Below are positions 1 to 7,773 of a stretch of 32,822 bases of DNA, one piece after another. The stretch is from Rugosibacter sp. (lineage in GTDB: Bacteria > Pseudomonadota > Gammaproteobacteria > Burkholderiales > Rhodocyclaceae), in contig WOZP01000164.1 of assembly GCA_011620215.1 (NCBI GenBank), positions 1 through 32,822 of the forward strand, in the 5' to 3' direction. Position 1 is the stretch's first letter; every line of letters begins with the position of its first letter. The position numbers and the translations under genes are program-made. The notes beneath the pieces were generated by a model. That model was given only the letters and a program-made list of their open reading frames with translations, searched no databases and had not been told where the DNA came from.

Positions 1-819
1 GAGCGTCGAGGCCAGACGCGTAGCAGGTAGATCCACTCCTTCGCGCAGCACTTTTTCAGCGGTGTCCCAGCGCTGGGTATCGATGAGCAAACCCACTAAT
101 GCTTGACGTGATGCGGCGTGCTCAGGCGCAAGAGCCAGTGCTGCTTGATATTGCGCTATGGCATCTTCCAGCCGACCAGCGCGTTGCATCTCTCGCCCCG
201 ATTGATAGATGGTTTCCGCCCGCTCCGTTGGACTGGGCAAATGTTCCTGTTTTTCAATCCGCGGCGTGCCGGTGGCTTTGGGATTGCTGGTGTTCTGTAT
301 GGGTGGCAAGAGCAGGCTGGGTGCTAGTGCTGGGGATGCTTTAACCCCTTCAGCGGCAGGTGCGGCGCGGGCTGCTTGTTGTGGATCAGAGCTTGTCAGC
401 GATGGTTTAGTGGTGGTTGCAGGGGAATTTTGTGTGGGTTCGACCTTACGTGTGGCAGATTGAACGACGGTGGCCGGTTGGTCGCCTCTGGTTGGGGCTG
501 CTTCCGCTAAAACAGTTGCAGTGGGTGGCTGAGGTGCCGGGAGCTTATTGGTAACAGCCGTGACGGGTACGGCTACGGCTACGGCCTCGTTGTGCGGTGC
601 TGGGTTCACCACCGGGGTAGGAGGATTTTTTCGCCATTGCCATGCAGCCAGAATCGCACCTGTTATTAGAGCCAGCAGAATAGCCATCCGCTTGGGCCAG
701 GGCGAGGTTATTTCACGGCGAGCGGCGAGCGGTGTCACTGCAGAAGGCAGGGCACCACGTTCCGCTTCGCTGGCGCGACGTGCATCGAGGTCGCGCAACA
801 TTTTATTTACCAGGCTCAT
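1..819 (-). CDS. mshN: MSHA biogenesis protein MshN, TPR protein (partial, 3' end outside window)
   Basis: The frame stays open from an ATG at 819 to the left edge, giving 273 codons without a stop, so the C-terminus is missing. The product begins MSLVNKMLRDLD, has a short cytoplasmic N-terminus, one membrane segment at about residues 45-62, then a long Pro/Ala/Thr-rich linker (about 65-190). After that come helical TPR-like repeats, seen around ERAETIYQSG and AIAQYQAALALAPEHAASR. This architecture, and its place directly after mshM, match MshN of mannose-sensitive haemagglutinin pilus systems, which is thought to act in assembly at the inner membrane. The start lies 7 nt after the mshM stop, and GAGG sits just upstream, so the two are co-transcribed. 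MshN identity is inferred from architecture and position; the TPR and membrane features are seen directly. Confidence 0.8.
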   Translation of the reverse strand, partial: MSLVNKMLRDLDARRASEAERGALPSAVTPLAARREITSPWPKRMAILLALITGAILAAWQWRKNPPTPVVNPAPHNEAVAVAVPVTAVTNKLPAPQPPTATVLAEAAPTRGDQPATVVQSATRKVEPTQNSPATTTKPSLTSSDPQQAARAAPAAEGVKASPALAPSLLLPPIQNTSNPKATGTPRIEKQEHLPSPTERAETIYQSGREMQRAGRLEDAIAQYQAALALAPEHAASRQALVGLLIDTQRWDTAEKVLREGVDLPATRLASTL

Positions 820-826
820 CGCAACC

Positions 827-1669
827 TCACCAGTTTTTCCACCATGAAATTCGCCGCGCGCCTTCTGTGTCGCGTCCTGCTTGTACAACATGAGTCCTGA
901 CGACGGACGGTTTGCCTTCACCAAAGGCAAGCAAAAGCGCTTTATGCGCCAGGATATTGACCAAACGCGGTGTGCCGAAAGATAAGTGCCACAATAATGC
1001 GGCCGTATTGCCTGTGAATAGGTCATTGCCTCGATATCCTGCAACACGCAGGCGATGGCTCAGATAGTGAGACACTTCTTCGCGGCGTAAACTCGGCATC
1101 CGATAGTGCAGCACAATGCGTTGCCGCAACTGCCGGACTGCCGGATTGGCTAATTTTTCGTCGAGCTCAGGTTGGCCAAACATAATGACTTGAACCAGTT
1201 TTTGTTTTTCCGTTTCCAGGTTCGACAGTAAGCGCAGGGTTTCCAGGCTTTCCAGTGGCATGCACTGTGCCTCGTCAAGCACAACGATCACTTTTTTCCC
1301 GATAGCTGCTTGTTCAAGTAAATGTTGATTGATTATTTTGATCAATTGAAAACTGGGATCATGCAGCGCATTAGCCAGCGTCAAGCCCAATTCTTCGGCA
1401 ATTGCACCGAGCAATGCCCGTGGATCCAGCATGGGGTTGGGCAAATAAGCGACGACATGGCCTTCATCCAGTGTAGATAATAGGCGGCGGCAGAGCAGCG
1501 TCTTGCCCGTGCCAACTTCTCCGGTGATTTTGATGAACCCTTCGCCCGACGAGAGGCCAATGAGCAGCGTGTTCAGCGCTTCCTGATGGGCGTCGTTGGA
1601 ATAAATAAAGCTGGTATCGGGTGTAATGCCGAAGGGAAGCTCAGCGAGGCCGAAGTGGTTGAGATACAT
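827..1669 (-). CDS. mshM: MSHA biogenesis ATPase MshM (ExeA-like AAA ATPase)
   Basis: This 280-residue protein belongs to the ExeA/GspA-like AAA ATPases. It has the usual N-terminal MYLNHFGLAELPFGITPD segment. The Walker A motif GEVGTGKT is at residues 50-57, and the Walker B stretch VIVVLDEA is at about 127-134. A sensor-type segment with LRQRI follows. In the ExeA family such ATPases help place or assemble secretins through the cell wall, which fits its position between the secretin gene mshL and mshN. It starts 10 nt after the mshL stop and no strong ribosome-binding site is visible, so translational coupling is likely. No transmembrane segment is evident. Confidence 0.9.
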   Translation of the reverse strand: MYLNHFGLAELPFGITPDTSFIYSNDAHQEALNTLLIGLSSGEGFIKITGEVGTGKTLLCRRLLSTLDEGHVVAYLPNPMLDPRALLGAIAEELGLTLANALHDPSFQLIKIINQHLLEQAAIGKKVIVVLDEAQCMPLESLETLRLLSNLETEKQKLVQVIMFGQPELDEKLANPAVRQLRQRIVLHYRMPSLRREEVSHYLSHRLRVAGYRGNDLFTGNTAALLWHLSFGTPRLVNILAHKALLLAFGEGKPSVVRTHVVQAGRDTEGARRISWWKNW

Positions 1670-1679
1670 GCGCTGCTAG

Positions 1680-3431
1680 TTACCGTTTTGCTTCCATTGG
1701 TGTTTGGTAGGATTTCAAGCGCTCTTGCACGGCGTTGATATCCTGCGTCCAGGTTTGATCGTTACGGATAACGGTTGTTTTAATCAAGATCACCAATTCA
1801 CGTTTGGTGAGCCCGCTGTTACGCTGTCCTAGCAGGTTGGCCGCAATGCCGGTAGCGCCGGGAAGCTGGGATCGATCAGATGATTGCTCCTGGCGCATCA
1901 AGCCACCGATGGCGACAATATTGCCATCTTGCACGCGGACGATGCTGTCTGTTTCATTAATGTTGCTGGTCGCCAAAGGCAGGCTGAACGCACCCAGGGT
2001 GCCCAGACTAACCGTTTTGTTTTTTTCGGTGACCACACTGACCATGGGATGCACATGCAAGATGATATTCCCATCATCGTCGATCTGCGGCGTGACATCC
2101 AATGAAATGCCCGAGAAGTAGGGCTCTAGTGTCAAGCTCGGAGTAACTACAGTGCCCGTCGTCGTGGTTGTTGTCGAGGTGGTCAGATTGGTGATAAAGA
2201 GTTCATCCGTGCCGACTTTAAGCACGGCTTTTTGATTGTTGACGGTTGCAATGCGCGGGCTGGAAAGTACGGTGACATTGCCTTGTGTTTCCAGAAAATT
2301 AAGCAGCGCGGCAAAGTTTGCGGATTGAAAGGCAAGGCCCAGAAAGCCTTGCCCAAGGGCTGTTGCTGCAACTAGCCCGCCTGCACCTGGCAGCACGGTG
2401 CCATTGGCGGAAAATAGCGTACTGGACTGACCGATTGCATCCACTGCATCGTTCGGGATGCCGGTTATGGGCTGACCAGGCTGTGTGCGCAAAATTGTGC
2501 CCGGCTGAACGACACCTGTAGAAAAGCGATTATTTTTGCCATTGAATGTTGACCAGTTAATGCCGGATTGATACCCCTCGGAGAGGGCGACATCGACAAT
2601 CTTGGCTTCAATCATCACCTGCCTGTCTGCGATTAGCTGAGTTGCCTTGAGATATTTGTCTACATTCGCCAGTTCGGCAGGCATGGCACGCACCACCACC
2701 ACGCCCGAGGCGGGATTGATGACGACACTGCGTCCATCCGTTGTGCCGAGAATCGCTGTTAGCGCTGTTTTCAGGTCACCCCAAAAGTCGCTATCGGTGC
2801 TCATGCTCACGCGGCTGGTATCGTTGCTGCGCGAGCCACCGGATGCACCACCACCTGCGGTGGCTTGTGTGGCCTGAGTAGCAGAGCCGCCTGCGCTACC
2901 TCCACCACCGGTGGTGATCGAATTACCCGTCACACGCAAGTCGCTTGAACCTTGGCGATGGCTTGCCAGGTAATTGATCTGGAAGACGCGCGTTTTCATC
3001 GTGTTTGATTCAATGAAAATACGCTTGCCTTGAATGCGGTATTCATAACCGAATAACTCTCGTATCGTATCCAGCGACTCCAGAACCGTGACGTTTTTGA
3101 GGTTGACGGTGATATTGCCGCTGATATCCGGCGGTAACAGCATGCTGTAGGGTGTACCTGAGACCAGCGCCATGAATACTTGTGTTGCAGGCGCATCGAC
3201 AACTGAAAGATCAAACCGCGACTCACTGGGCGGAGCGATAGTCGGCCGTGCGAGGCTCGGCATAAGGGATGTGTCAGGCGCGGCAGGGCGGGCTTTGCGA
3301 TCTGCGGCTGATTGCAGCAGTACATCGGTGATCTGGTTGAGCACTTCATTGTTTTTGTGCTGTGGGGTAGAGCACGCCATCAGCGCAGGGAATACGCAGA
3401 GCACGGTAAGCCAGCGGATAAGGTTTGTCAT
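1680..3431 (-). CDS. mshL: MSHA pilus secretin MshL (PilQ/PulD family)
   Basis: The 583-residue product begins with a lipoprotein signal peptide ending in the lipobox LMAC (Cys about residue 20), so it should be anchored to the outer membrane. An N-terminal secretin/TonB short domain and N1-like region follow (FDLSVVDAPATQVFMALV, then ISGNITVNLKNVTVLESLD). A Gly/Ser/Thr-rich insert spans about residues 173-205, and the C-terminal secretin channel domain about 255-560 (GLAFQSANFAALLNFLETQG, LSSPRIATVNNQKA, GGLMRQEQ, RELVILIKT). A threonine-rich loop (about residues 415-430) lies in the channel domain. It forms the outer-membrane pore for the pilus. Its ATG overlaps the mshK stop (ATGA), implying coupled translation. 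Confidence 0.93.
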   Translation of the reverse strand: MTNLIRWLTVLCVFPALMACSTPQHKNNEVLNQITDVLLQSAADRKARPAAPDTSLMPSLARPTIAPPSESRFDLSVVDAPATQVFMALVSGTPYSMLLPPDISGNITVNLKNVTVLESLDTIRELFGYEYRIQGKRIFIESNTMKTRVFQINYLASHRQGSSDLRVTGNSITTGGGGSAGGSATQATQATAGGGASGGSRSNDTSRVSMSTDSDFWGDLKTALTAILGTTDGRSVVINPASGVVVVRAMPAELANVDKYLKATQLIADRQVMIEAKIVDVALSEGYQSGINWSTFNGKNNRFSTGVVQPGTILRTQPGQPITGIPNDAVDAIGQSSTLFSANGTVLPGAGGLVAATALGQGFLGLAFQSANFAALLNFLETQGNVTVLSSPRIATVNNQKAVLKVGTDELFITNLTTSTTTTTTGTVVTPSLTLEPYFSGISLDVTPQIDDDGNIILHVHPMVSVVTEKNKTVSLGTLGAFSLPLATSNINETDSIVRVQDGNIVAIGGLMRQEQSSDRSQLPGATGIAANLLGQRNSGLTKRELVILIKTTVIRNDQTWTQDINAVQERLKSYQTPMEAKR

Positions 3432-3814
3432 TTTTTAGAAATTCCCGTCGGAAGTTGCTTCACGTGGTGGGTGGTGGCACGCGGTTTTTTAGCCACTGGG
3501 GTTTTTTGGATGGATGGGGTTAGCCGCAATACTTCCTGGCCATCATCACCCTGCAATGTCACTTCATTTTCGATAATTTTAACGACGCGTTTTTCACCCA
3601 CTTTGCTGCCTAGACGGACCGTCTGCCCGGCAATCAAAGCTGTTGATCGCTTTTTGCCTGGCCGCACAATAATGGCTTGCAGGCCCGAGCTGTTGTCAGT
3701 ACTTAAAGATGAGCCGTCAGCTATCGGCGTATCTGCTGGCCGCATGGGGTCTTGCACCTGGGCGACTGCTGATAGTGATAAAAGAGAAATGGCAATTGCT
3801 ATTGCTCGCCGCAT
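3428..3814 (-). CDS. mshK: MSHA biogenesis protein MshK
   Basis: This small periplasmic protein (128 residues) starts MRRAIAIAISLLSLSAVAQ, a clean signal peptide. The mature part includes IIVRPGKKRSTALIAGQTVRLGSKVGEKRVVKI and EVTLQGDDGQEVLRLTP, a beta-rich segment resembling the PilP/GspC-like pattern expected of MshK, and ends in a basic tail. I chose the ATG at 3814, which overlaps the mshJ stop as TGATG; the frame extends 15 nt further upstream only through a TTG. The family is short and poorly conserved, so the symbol rests mainly on its position between mshJ and mshL and on the signal peptide. Confidence 0.75.
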   Translation of the reverse strand: MRRAIAIAISLLSLSAVAQVQDPMRPADTPIADGSSLSTDNSSGLQAIIVRPGKKRSTALIAGQTVRLGSKVGEKRVVKIIENEVTLQGDDGQEVLRLTPSIQKTPVAKKPRATTHHVKQLPTGISKK

Positions 3815-4521
3815 CACATGACCAACCAATCTTTGTCCAAGCTCAAAGTGTACACGCGCAGCATCATCTCGTTTCGTGGGTAGGTCGTGGTTTTGAGTTC
3901 AAGCCGATTCCACATCAGGCGTTGCGGCAGGGCTTCCAGGCTGGTCAAGTACTTCAGCAAATCAAGATAACTGCCTGCCAGACGTAGCTCGATACCATGT
4001 TGCCAAATGCCATCTGTAGGCGGTGTGGCTGTATTTTCTGCACTATTGGCGGCAGCTTGATGATTCGCGCCGGGTGTATTCTTCAGGGGGTTTCCTATGG
4101 GTTCAGGAGGCAGGGTTTTTAATTCAAGGAGTTCAATGCCGCGATTGCGCGCGAGCAGGTCTTCCAGAAAACCACGCATGCGTGCCGGCGACACCATGCC
4201 CTGTTCAAAGCCTGCTAGCCGTGTATTGACCGCATTCATGGCATTTTTGAGTTGTGCCAGGCGTTGCCGGTTCGCCGTATCGGGGTCTGCCACCGCTTGG
4301 ACTGCGGCAAGCTGTGCTTTTTGCTGCAATAGTTCGGTCCGCGTGGCCAAGGTTTCAGCTTGTGCTGCGCGAGTTTTTTGCCAAGCGGTATCGATGCCGA
4401 AATTAAACAGCAAGAAACCTCCGCCAAAGAGCAGGGCGAAGGCGAGAATTGCCCGTTCCCGGCGCGGGCGCGTCAGAAACTGCGCAGACCAGTTTTGCCA
4501 TTGCATGCGCAGCGCATTCAT
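3814..4521 (-). CDS. mshJ: MSHA biogenesis protein MshJ (PilO-like)
   Basis: The 235-residue bitopic protein has a short cytoplasmic N-terminus rich in Arg, one membrane segment (about residues 26-43, AILAFALLFGGGFLLFNFG), then a periplasmic coiled coil (about 50-105) and a ferredoxin-like alpha/beta domain ending in the TLSLDKDWLVM strand. This is the PilO/GspM layout, and its place after the PilM- and PilN-like genes agrees. In type IV pili this protein pairs with the PilN-like partner to form the inner-membrane alignment complex. Its ATG overlaps the upstream stop as ATGA, and its stop overlaps the mshK start. Confidence 0.83.
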   Translation of the reverse strand: MNALRMQWQNWSAQFLTRPRRERAILAFALLFGGGFLLFNFGIDTAWQKTRAAQAETLATRTELLQQKAQLAAVQAVADPDTANRQRLAQLKNAMNAVNTRLAGFEQGMVSPARMRGFLEDLLARNRGIELLELKTLPPEPIGNPLKNTPGANHQAAANSAENTATPPTDGIWQHGIELRLAGSYLDLLKYLTSLEALPQRLMWNRLELKTTTYPRNEMMLRVYTLSLDKDWLVM

Positions 4522-5252
4522 GGCTTGGCGCCCTGTGATATGGGGGTTGGTGTGAGCACAAAATGAATCGGCCGCCGGGGGGCATTGATGCGCTTGGGTT
4601 GCGCAGCCTCTCCACCAAAAGTCGGCGCTGGTGAGACGGTGGCCGCAGTTGCCGCAGTCGCTTGGGCGGTGCTGGTTGTATTGTTCATTGATCCGGCCTC
4701 GGCGGTCGCATCACGTTGCAGGCTGAGCGCTGAAAATTGCCGACCCTGGAAAATTTTTTCACTTCCCAGGCGATGGATGTAATCAGGCACAATTTTTTCA
4801 TCGAATGTGCTACCGCGAATCTCCATATCGCTGCCGCCCGCGCCCAGAGTAAAGCCGGTGAGCCATAAACCGACGGGCACCTGGTGCGCAAACCCTAGCA
4901 GATAGACGGAAAATCCACCGCTGTTCCCCATGGCGCCGCTTTCCAGCAAGCGGGCAATTTCTTCGCGGCGGGCGAGCGCCGCTTGTGCATGGTTAACTTC
5001 AGCGACGATTTGAGGATTGGCTGGCCGGCTGGCCAGTTGGTTGGCTTGATCCAGTGCAAGCTTGACTGCTTCCAGGTCACCGCTGATGGTGACTGCCTGA
5101 CTTTGCTGCTGCGAAAGATCGCGGTGGGCGACAAGCGACGTCACACCGAGGATGCTGAACAGGGTGACTGCGGCCAACGCCAGATTATTCAGGTTTAGCC
5201 AATCGTGAACCTTTAAAAACCGCGCATGGTAAAGGTTGATTTGCGCGCTCAA
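4518..5252 (-). CDS. PilN-like MSHA assembly protein (MshI2-type)
   Basis: The 244-residue protein begins with MSAQINLYHARF, the typical PilN/GspL-C opening (compare INLLP in PilN), followed by a membrane segment at about residues 22-42. A periplasmic coiled coil and a small alpha/beta domain come next (GFAHQVPVGLWLTGFTLGAGGSDMEIRGSTF). The C-terminal 50 residues are Ala/Thr/Pro-rich and look disordered. The start codon is TTG at 5252: it overlaps the mshI stop (TTGA), GAGGAA lies upstream, and no early in-frame ATG exists. One copy of the dispersed 23-bp repeat encodes residues 205-212 (VSPAPTF) in the disordered tail. It probably pairs with MshJ in the inner-membrane platform. Confidence 0.8.
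   Translation of the reverse strand: MSAQINLYHARFLKVHDWLNLNNLALAAVTLFSILGVTSLVAHRDLSQQQSQAVTISGDLEAVKLALDQANQLASRPANPQIVAEVNHAQAALARREEIARLLESGAMGNSGGFSVYLLGFAHQVPVGLWLTGFTLGAGGSDMEIRGSTFDEKIVPDYIHRLGSEKIFQGRQFSALSLQRDATAEAGSMNNTTSTAQATAATAATVSPAPTFGGEAAQPKRINAPRRPIHFVLTPTPISQGAKP
4617..4639 (+). repeat. Dispersed 23-bp repeat, copy 1
   Basis: AAAA followed by GTCGGCGCTGGTGAGACGG; one mismatch to the consensus (T to G near the end). It lies antisense within the 3' part of the PilN-like gene, where it is read as V-S-P-A-P-T-F. Confidence 0.9.
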
Positions 5253-6178
5253 GGTGCAGGTTCCTCACGCAGGGCGGCACCCAAGGCGCGCAGGCATTGG
5301 AATTGGCGCTGTGGATCAAGCAGTGACGGTACGGCACTGAGGTCAACGATATCGGTCAGATTTAAAGTGGTCACAGGGAGCGACAGATTATTGCGCAGGT
5401 AATCCATATATCCGGTAACTCCGGGAATAGTCCCTACGACAAGGCCAGAGAGCGGCACCATGCTATAGCTACGGTCAAAATTATCCAGTGAGCGTTGTAT
5501 ATCCAGCGTGATGCGCTCAAAGAGTTGCTCTCGCCGCTCTAGGCTAGCCGATAGCAATTGTTCTGCCGAAATTTCAATATGCCGCGCTACGAGGAGATCT
5601 CCACCAAAAGTAAAAGTCAGCAGCCCTTCGGACTCATCAAAAATGAGCATGGCCAAGCCGCGATCGTCTTCTTCGAGCAAAGAGGACAGGTTGCGTTGAG
5701 CGAGCTCTGGTAAGTCAATCGCGGTGAGTTCGAGTTTGGCTGACTGGAAGGATTGTATGAACGGTGCCATCACCGTTTCAGCTGCCAGCAGTGCATAGAC
5801 TTGCGGTGAGCGGCCGAGCGGGGGGATTGGCAAAAGATCAATTGCGGCAGTATCTACGGGAAAGTCCACTTGGTCTTTGAGTTTCCAGCGAACGATTTCA
5901 CGTGCTTCGTCAAGCGGTCCGTCGATGGCGTCAGTCAAAACCACTTGATACTGGCCAGCGGGAAGCAACGCGGTGAGGTGATAGTGATGCAGCTGTAAAG
6001 GTTTTTTGAGGGCAGTCAAGGTCGTGGCATCGTCCGCGCCACGCTCGATGGATTCAGCTAGCAGCACTTGTGGCAGGCGGCCTGTCGTGCGAAGAACGTG
6101 CACGAAATCAAAGCGGCGTGGACTTTGCCCTATCGCTAGCCAGCCAGGTTCGTGTGATATTTTGAGAAATGGGAGCAT
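5249..6178 (-). CDS. mshI: MSHA biogenesis protein MshI (PilM-like actin-fold ATPase)
   Basis: The product (309 residues from ATG 6178) is a cytoplasmic PilM/GspL-N-like protein. It has the opening MLPFLKISHEPGWLAIG, the domain-1 segments ADDATTLTALKKPLQLHHYHLTALLPAGQYQVVLTDAI and ARE-IVRWKLKDQVDFPVD, and later actin-fold strands (AMLIFDESEGLLTFTFGGDLLVARHIEI). PilM-type proteins recruit the assembly ATPases to the PilN/PilO platform, and the next two genes encode just those partners. The frame extends to a GTG at 6202, but a likely -10 element (6204-6209) would put the transcript start at or inside that extension, which favours the ATG. The stop overlaps the TTG start of the next gene. Confidence 0.82.
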   Translation of the reverse strand: MLPFLKISHEPGWLAIGQSPRRFDFVHVLRTTGRLPQVLLAESIERGADDATTLTALKKPLQLHHYHLTALLPAGQYQVVLTDAIDGPLDEAREIVRWKLKDQVDFPVDTAAIDLLPIPPLGRSPQVYALLAAETVMAPFIQSFQSAKLELTAIDLPELAQRNLSSLLEEDDRGLAMLIFDESEGLLTFTFGGDLLVARHIEISAEQLLSASLERREQLFERITLDIQRSLDNFDRSYSMVPLSGLVVGTIPGVTGYMDYLRNNLSLPVTTLNLTDIVDLSAVPSLLDPQRQFQCLRALGAALREEPAP

Positions 6179-6203
6179 AAGGCTAAGAAGGCTAATTCCC
6201 ACT

Positions 6204-6230
6204 ACTATACTGAGTTACGCGCTGATTCAA
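6204..6230 (-). promoter_or_regulatory. Possible sigma-70-like promoter for mshI-mshN operon
   Basis: On the minus strand TTGAAT (6230-6225) is followed after 15 nt by TATAGT (6209-6204). The -10 is good (5/6) but the spacing is short. It lies about 26 nt upstream of the chosen mshI ATG and downstream of the mshA terminator, where a new promoter would be needed. Confidence 0.35.
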
Positions 6231-6302
6231 CTGGAAAAATCAGCCCTAAAGCTTGTCCAATTGGGCAGATTGGAAACATTGCAGGTGGCTGAAAGCGAAT
6301 CA

Positions 6303-6325
6303 AAAAGTCGGCGCTGGTGATACGG
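6303..6325 (+). repeat. Dispersed 23-bp repeat, copy 2 (intergenic, exact consensus)
   Basis: AAAA plus GTCGGCGCTGGTGATACGG, followed by TAAAAC. It lies between the mshA terminator and the mshI promoter, in the only intergenic position among the five copies, and is used here as the consensus. Confidence 0.93.
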
Positions 6326-6365
6326 TAAAACAGAGCGGATAGCAAAGCAGGCATTCACCAAAACC

Positions 6366-6406
6366 AAAAAACAGGGCCAGGATAAATGTGCCAGGCCCTG
6401 TTTTTG
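6366..6406 (-). terminator. Rho-independent terminator downstream of mshA
   Basis: Inverted repeat AAAAACAGGGCC (6367-6378) and GGCCCTGTTTTT (6394-6405) with a 15-nt loop. Read on the minus strand it gives a GC-rich stem followed by a run of six Ts, 32 nt past the pilin stop. The A and T flanks make it potentially bidirectional. Confidence 0.88.
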
Positions 6407-6437
6407 GGAAATACAGCAGTGATGATTAACTCGTGAT

Positions 6438-7016
6438 TTAACAGCCCGTTGTATCTCCGTTTGCTGAGGGCGGTGTTGTTGCTCCAATGACGGCAGCACC
6501 ACCTGCAATAGTCGGTGCAGTGTAGGTAAAGAAACATGTTGCCGGGTTGGTGCCACCATTCACACGGATAGTGAGCACTGCGCCTGCGCCAGCCCCGCCA
6601 CCTGCGGTCGTTATTTGCTCTGCAGCAAGTGTGGCGGCGGTAGCCGGGAATGTGGAGCTTAAGCCTGCTGCATCAACGATACCCTGCAAGTTTGCGGTAG
6701 GATAAAGATTCAGAATTCGCACACGCCCCGATTCGGTACACAGGTTAGTCGTGTTATTCGCAATCGCCGGGCCGAACCCGAGTGCGACCGGACAAGCCAC
6801 CGCATCAGCCACACCACCTCGCGCCAAAGCCGTACCATGCACCAAAGCTGCTGCTGCGCCCACGGCACCGCGCGCCGCATTAAGCTTGGCGATGCGCGCA
6901 TCGCGCTGCAGATTGGTGAAACGCGGCAGAGCCACGGCGGCCAGGATGCCCAGGATAGTGATGACCACTACCAGTTCGATTAAGGTAAAGCCGGTTTGAT
7001 TTTTACGTATCATCAT
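6438..7016 (-). CDS. mshA: Type IV major pilin, MshA-like
   Basis: The 192-residue prepilin has a short basic leader and the cleavage motif TG|FTLIELVVVITILGILAAVALPRF, with Gly at -1 and Glu at +5 of the mature chain. Prepilin peptidase should cut after residue 9. The mature protein is Ala/Gly/Thr-rich with four cysteines; the last pair (in ATCFFTY and the terminal TTGC) would form the C-terminal disulfide loop typical of such pilins. A strong GAGGAG precedes the start; ATG codons at 7016 and 7013 are both possible, and the second is better spaced. It has its own terminator, which fits a highly expressed major subunit. The MshA call rests on the locus; the pilin class is certain. Confidence 0.88.
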   Translation of the reverse strand: MMIRKNQTGFTLIELVVVITILGILAAVALPRFTNLQRDARIAKLNAARGAVGAAAALVHGTALARGGVADAVACPVALGFGPAIANNTTNLCTESGRVRILNLYPTANLQGIVDAAGLSSTFPATAATLAAEQITTAGGGAGAGAVLTIRVNGGTNPATCFFTYTAPTIAGGAAVIGATTPPSANGDTTGC

Positions 7017-7205
7017 TACTCCTCAGTTTTAAGCACAACAGTTTATTGATCGCTTGCGAATGCTCATTACAACAACTGCAAATTGTAGAGCGAAATCGTC
7101 TTGCTTCATCTACATGATAACGGCAAGACAAGCCTTTTCCTTTAATGCTCGAACAAGGCCAGGCAATCAGGAAACCACAAATATCGTTCAAAAAGTCTTT
7201 CATGG
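7017..7205 (-). promoter_or_regulatory. Leader region upstream of mshA
   Basis: These 189 bp separate the minor pilin-like gene from mshA. A 7-bp inverted repeat GTCTTGC/GCAAGAC (7098-7104 and 7123-7129) is present, and TACAAT on the minus strand (about 7083-7088) could be a -10 element, but no convincing -35 accompanies it. No coding sequence of credible quality is seen. A separate promoter for the major pilin is expected here but cannot be fixed by eye. Confidence 0.3.
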
Positions 7206-7769
7206 TCAGTGGGTTTGCCATTGAAACGGGTGAACGGGTTCCAAGCGTGCGTGACCACTGCCTGTTAACATTATACGCAGGCGAATTTCCGGAATTTTTT
7301 TCGGCGTGCTTGCGTTTGTGTCAGCAAGCCTAGTATGGCCTAAAGAGCTTAACTGAATACGATTCGCCATTTTAGGCAGATAAACAACTTCTGCGTGGCG
7401 GCTATCCCAATACCATCCACCTGGCGTTAGCGCCCCTTGCGCAGGGTAAGCACCTGCATAACCCAGCGGTTTGGGGGATAACCATTGAAAGGGATTTTCA
7501 CGTTGTAACAGCGTGTGATCCGTGATCTCTCCACGGGTTCCCCGGCTCATGAGCTCATAACTGAGGGCGCGCTCAAGAGCAGCAACGTTATCTTCAAATC
7601 CTCGTCTTTCGGCTTCTGCCTGGGTCGATAGCAATCCTTCAAAAAGAAAATAGGCCGCAATGCTGATAATCACCAAAACGACAGCAAATTCCAGCGAAGT
7701 GAATCCGCATAAACGGGCCGACTTGACCGGATACGGCCGCAAACGTTGATCGCTGGACAATCGGCGCAT
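7206..7769 (-). CDS. Type IV minor pilin-like protein (MshB/MshF position)
   Basis: This 187-residue protein has a long basic leader (22 residues), then G|FTSLEFAVVLVIISIAAYFLFEGLL. The -1 Gly and the +5 Glu of a prepilin are kept, but the usual FTLIEL core reads FTSLEF. A hydrophobic N-terminal helix and a globular domain with aromatic residues (GGWYWDSRHAEVVYLP) follow. Its place between mshG and mshA corresponds to mshF/mshB in Vibrio-type loci, so it may be a minor subunit or assembly primer. It starts 4 nt after the mshG stop with no strong ribosome-binding site, suggesting coupled translation. I do not recognise a specific ortholog. Confidence 0.7.
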   Translation of the reverse strand: MRRLSSDQRLRPYPVKSARLCGFTSLEFAVVLVIISIAAYFLFEGLLSTQAEAERRGFEDNVAALERALSYELMSRGTRGEITDHTLLQRENPFQWLSPKPLGYAGAYPAQGALTPGGWYWDSRHAEVVYLPKMANRIQLSSLGHTRLADTNASTPKKIPEIRLRIMLTGSGHARLEPVHPFQWQTH

Positions 7770-7773
7770 GCGC

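Noticed and set aside
2158-2190. Thr-codon repeat in mshL as a microsatellite
   Set aside because: The ACN codons are mixed (ACA, ACC, ACG), so this is protein-level low complexity and not a slippage-prone tract.
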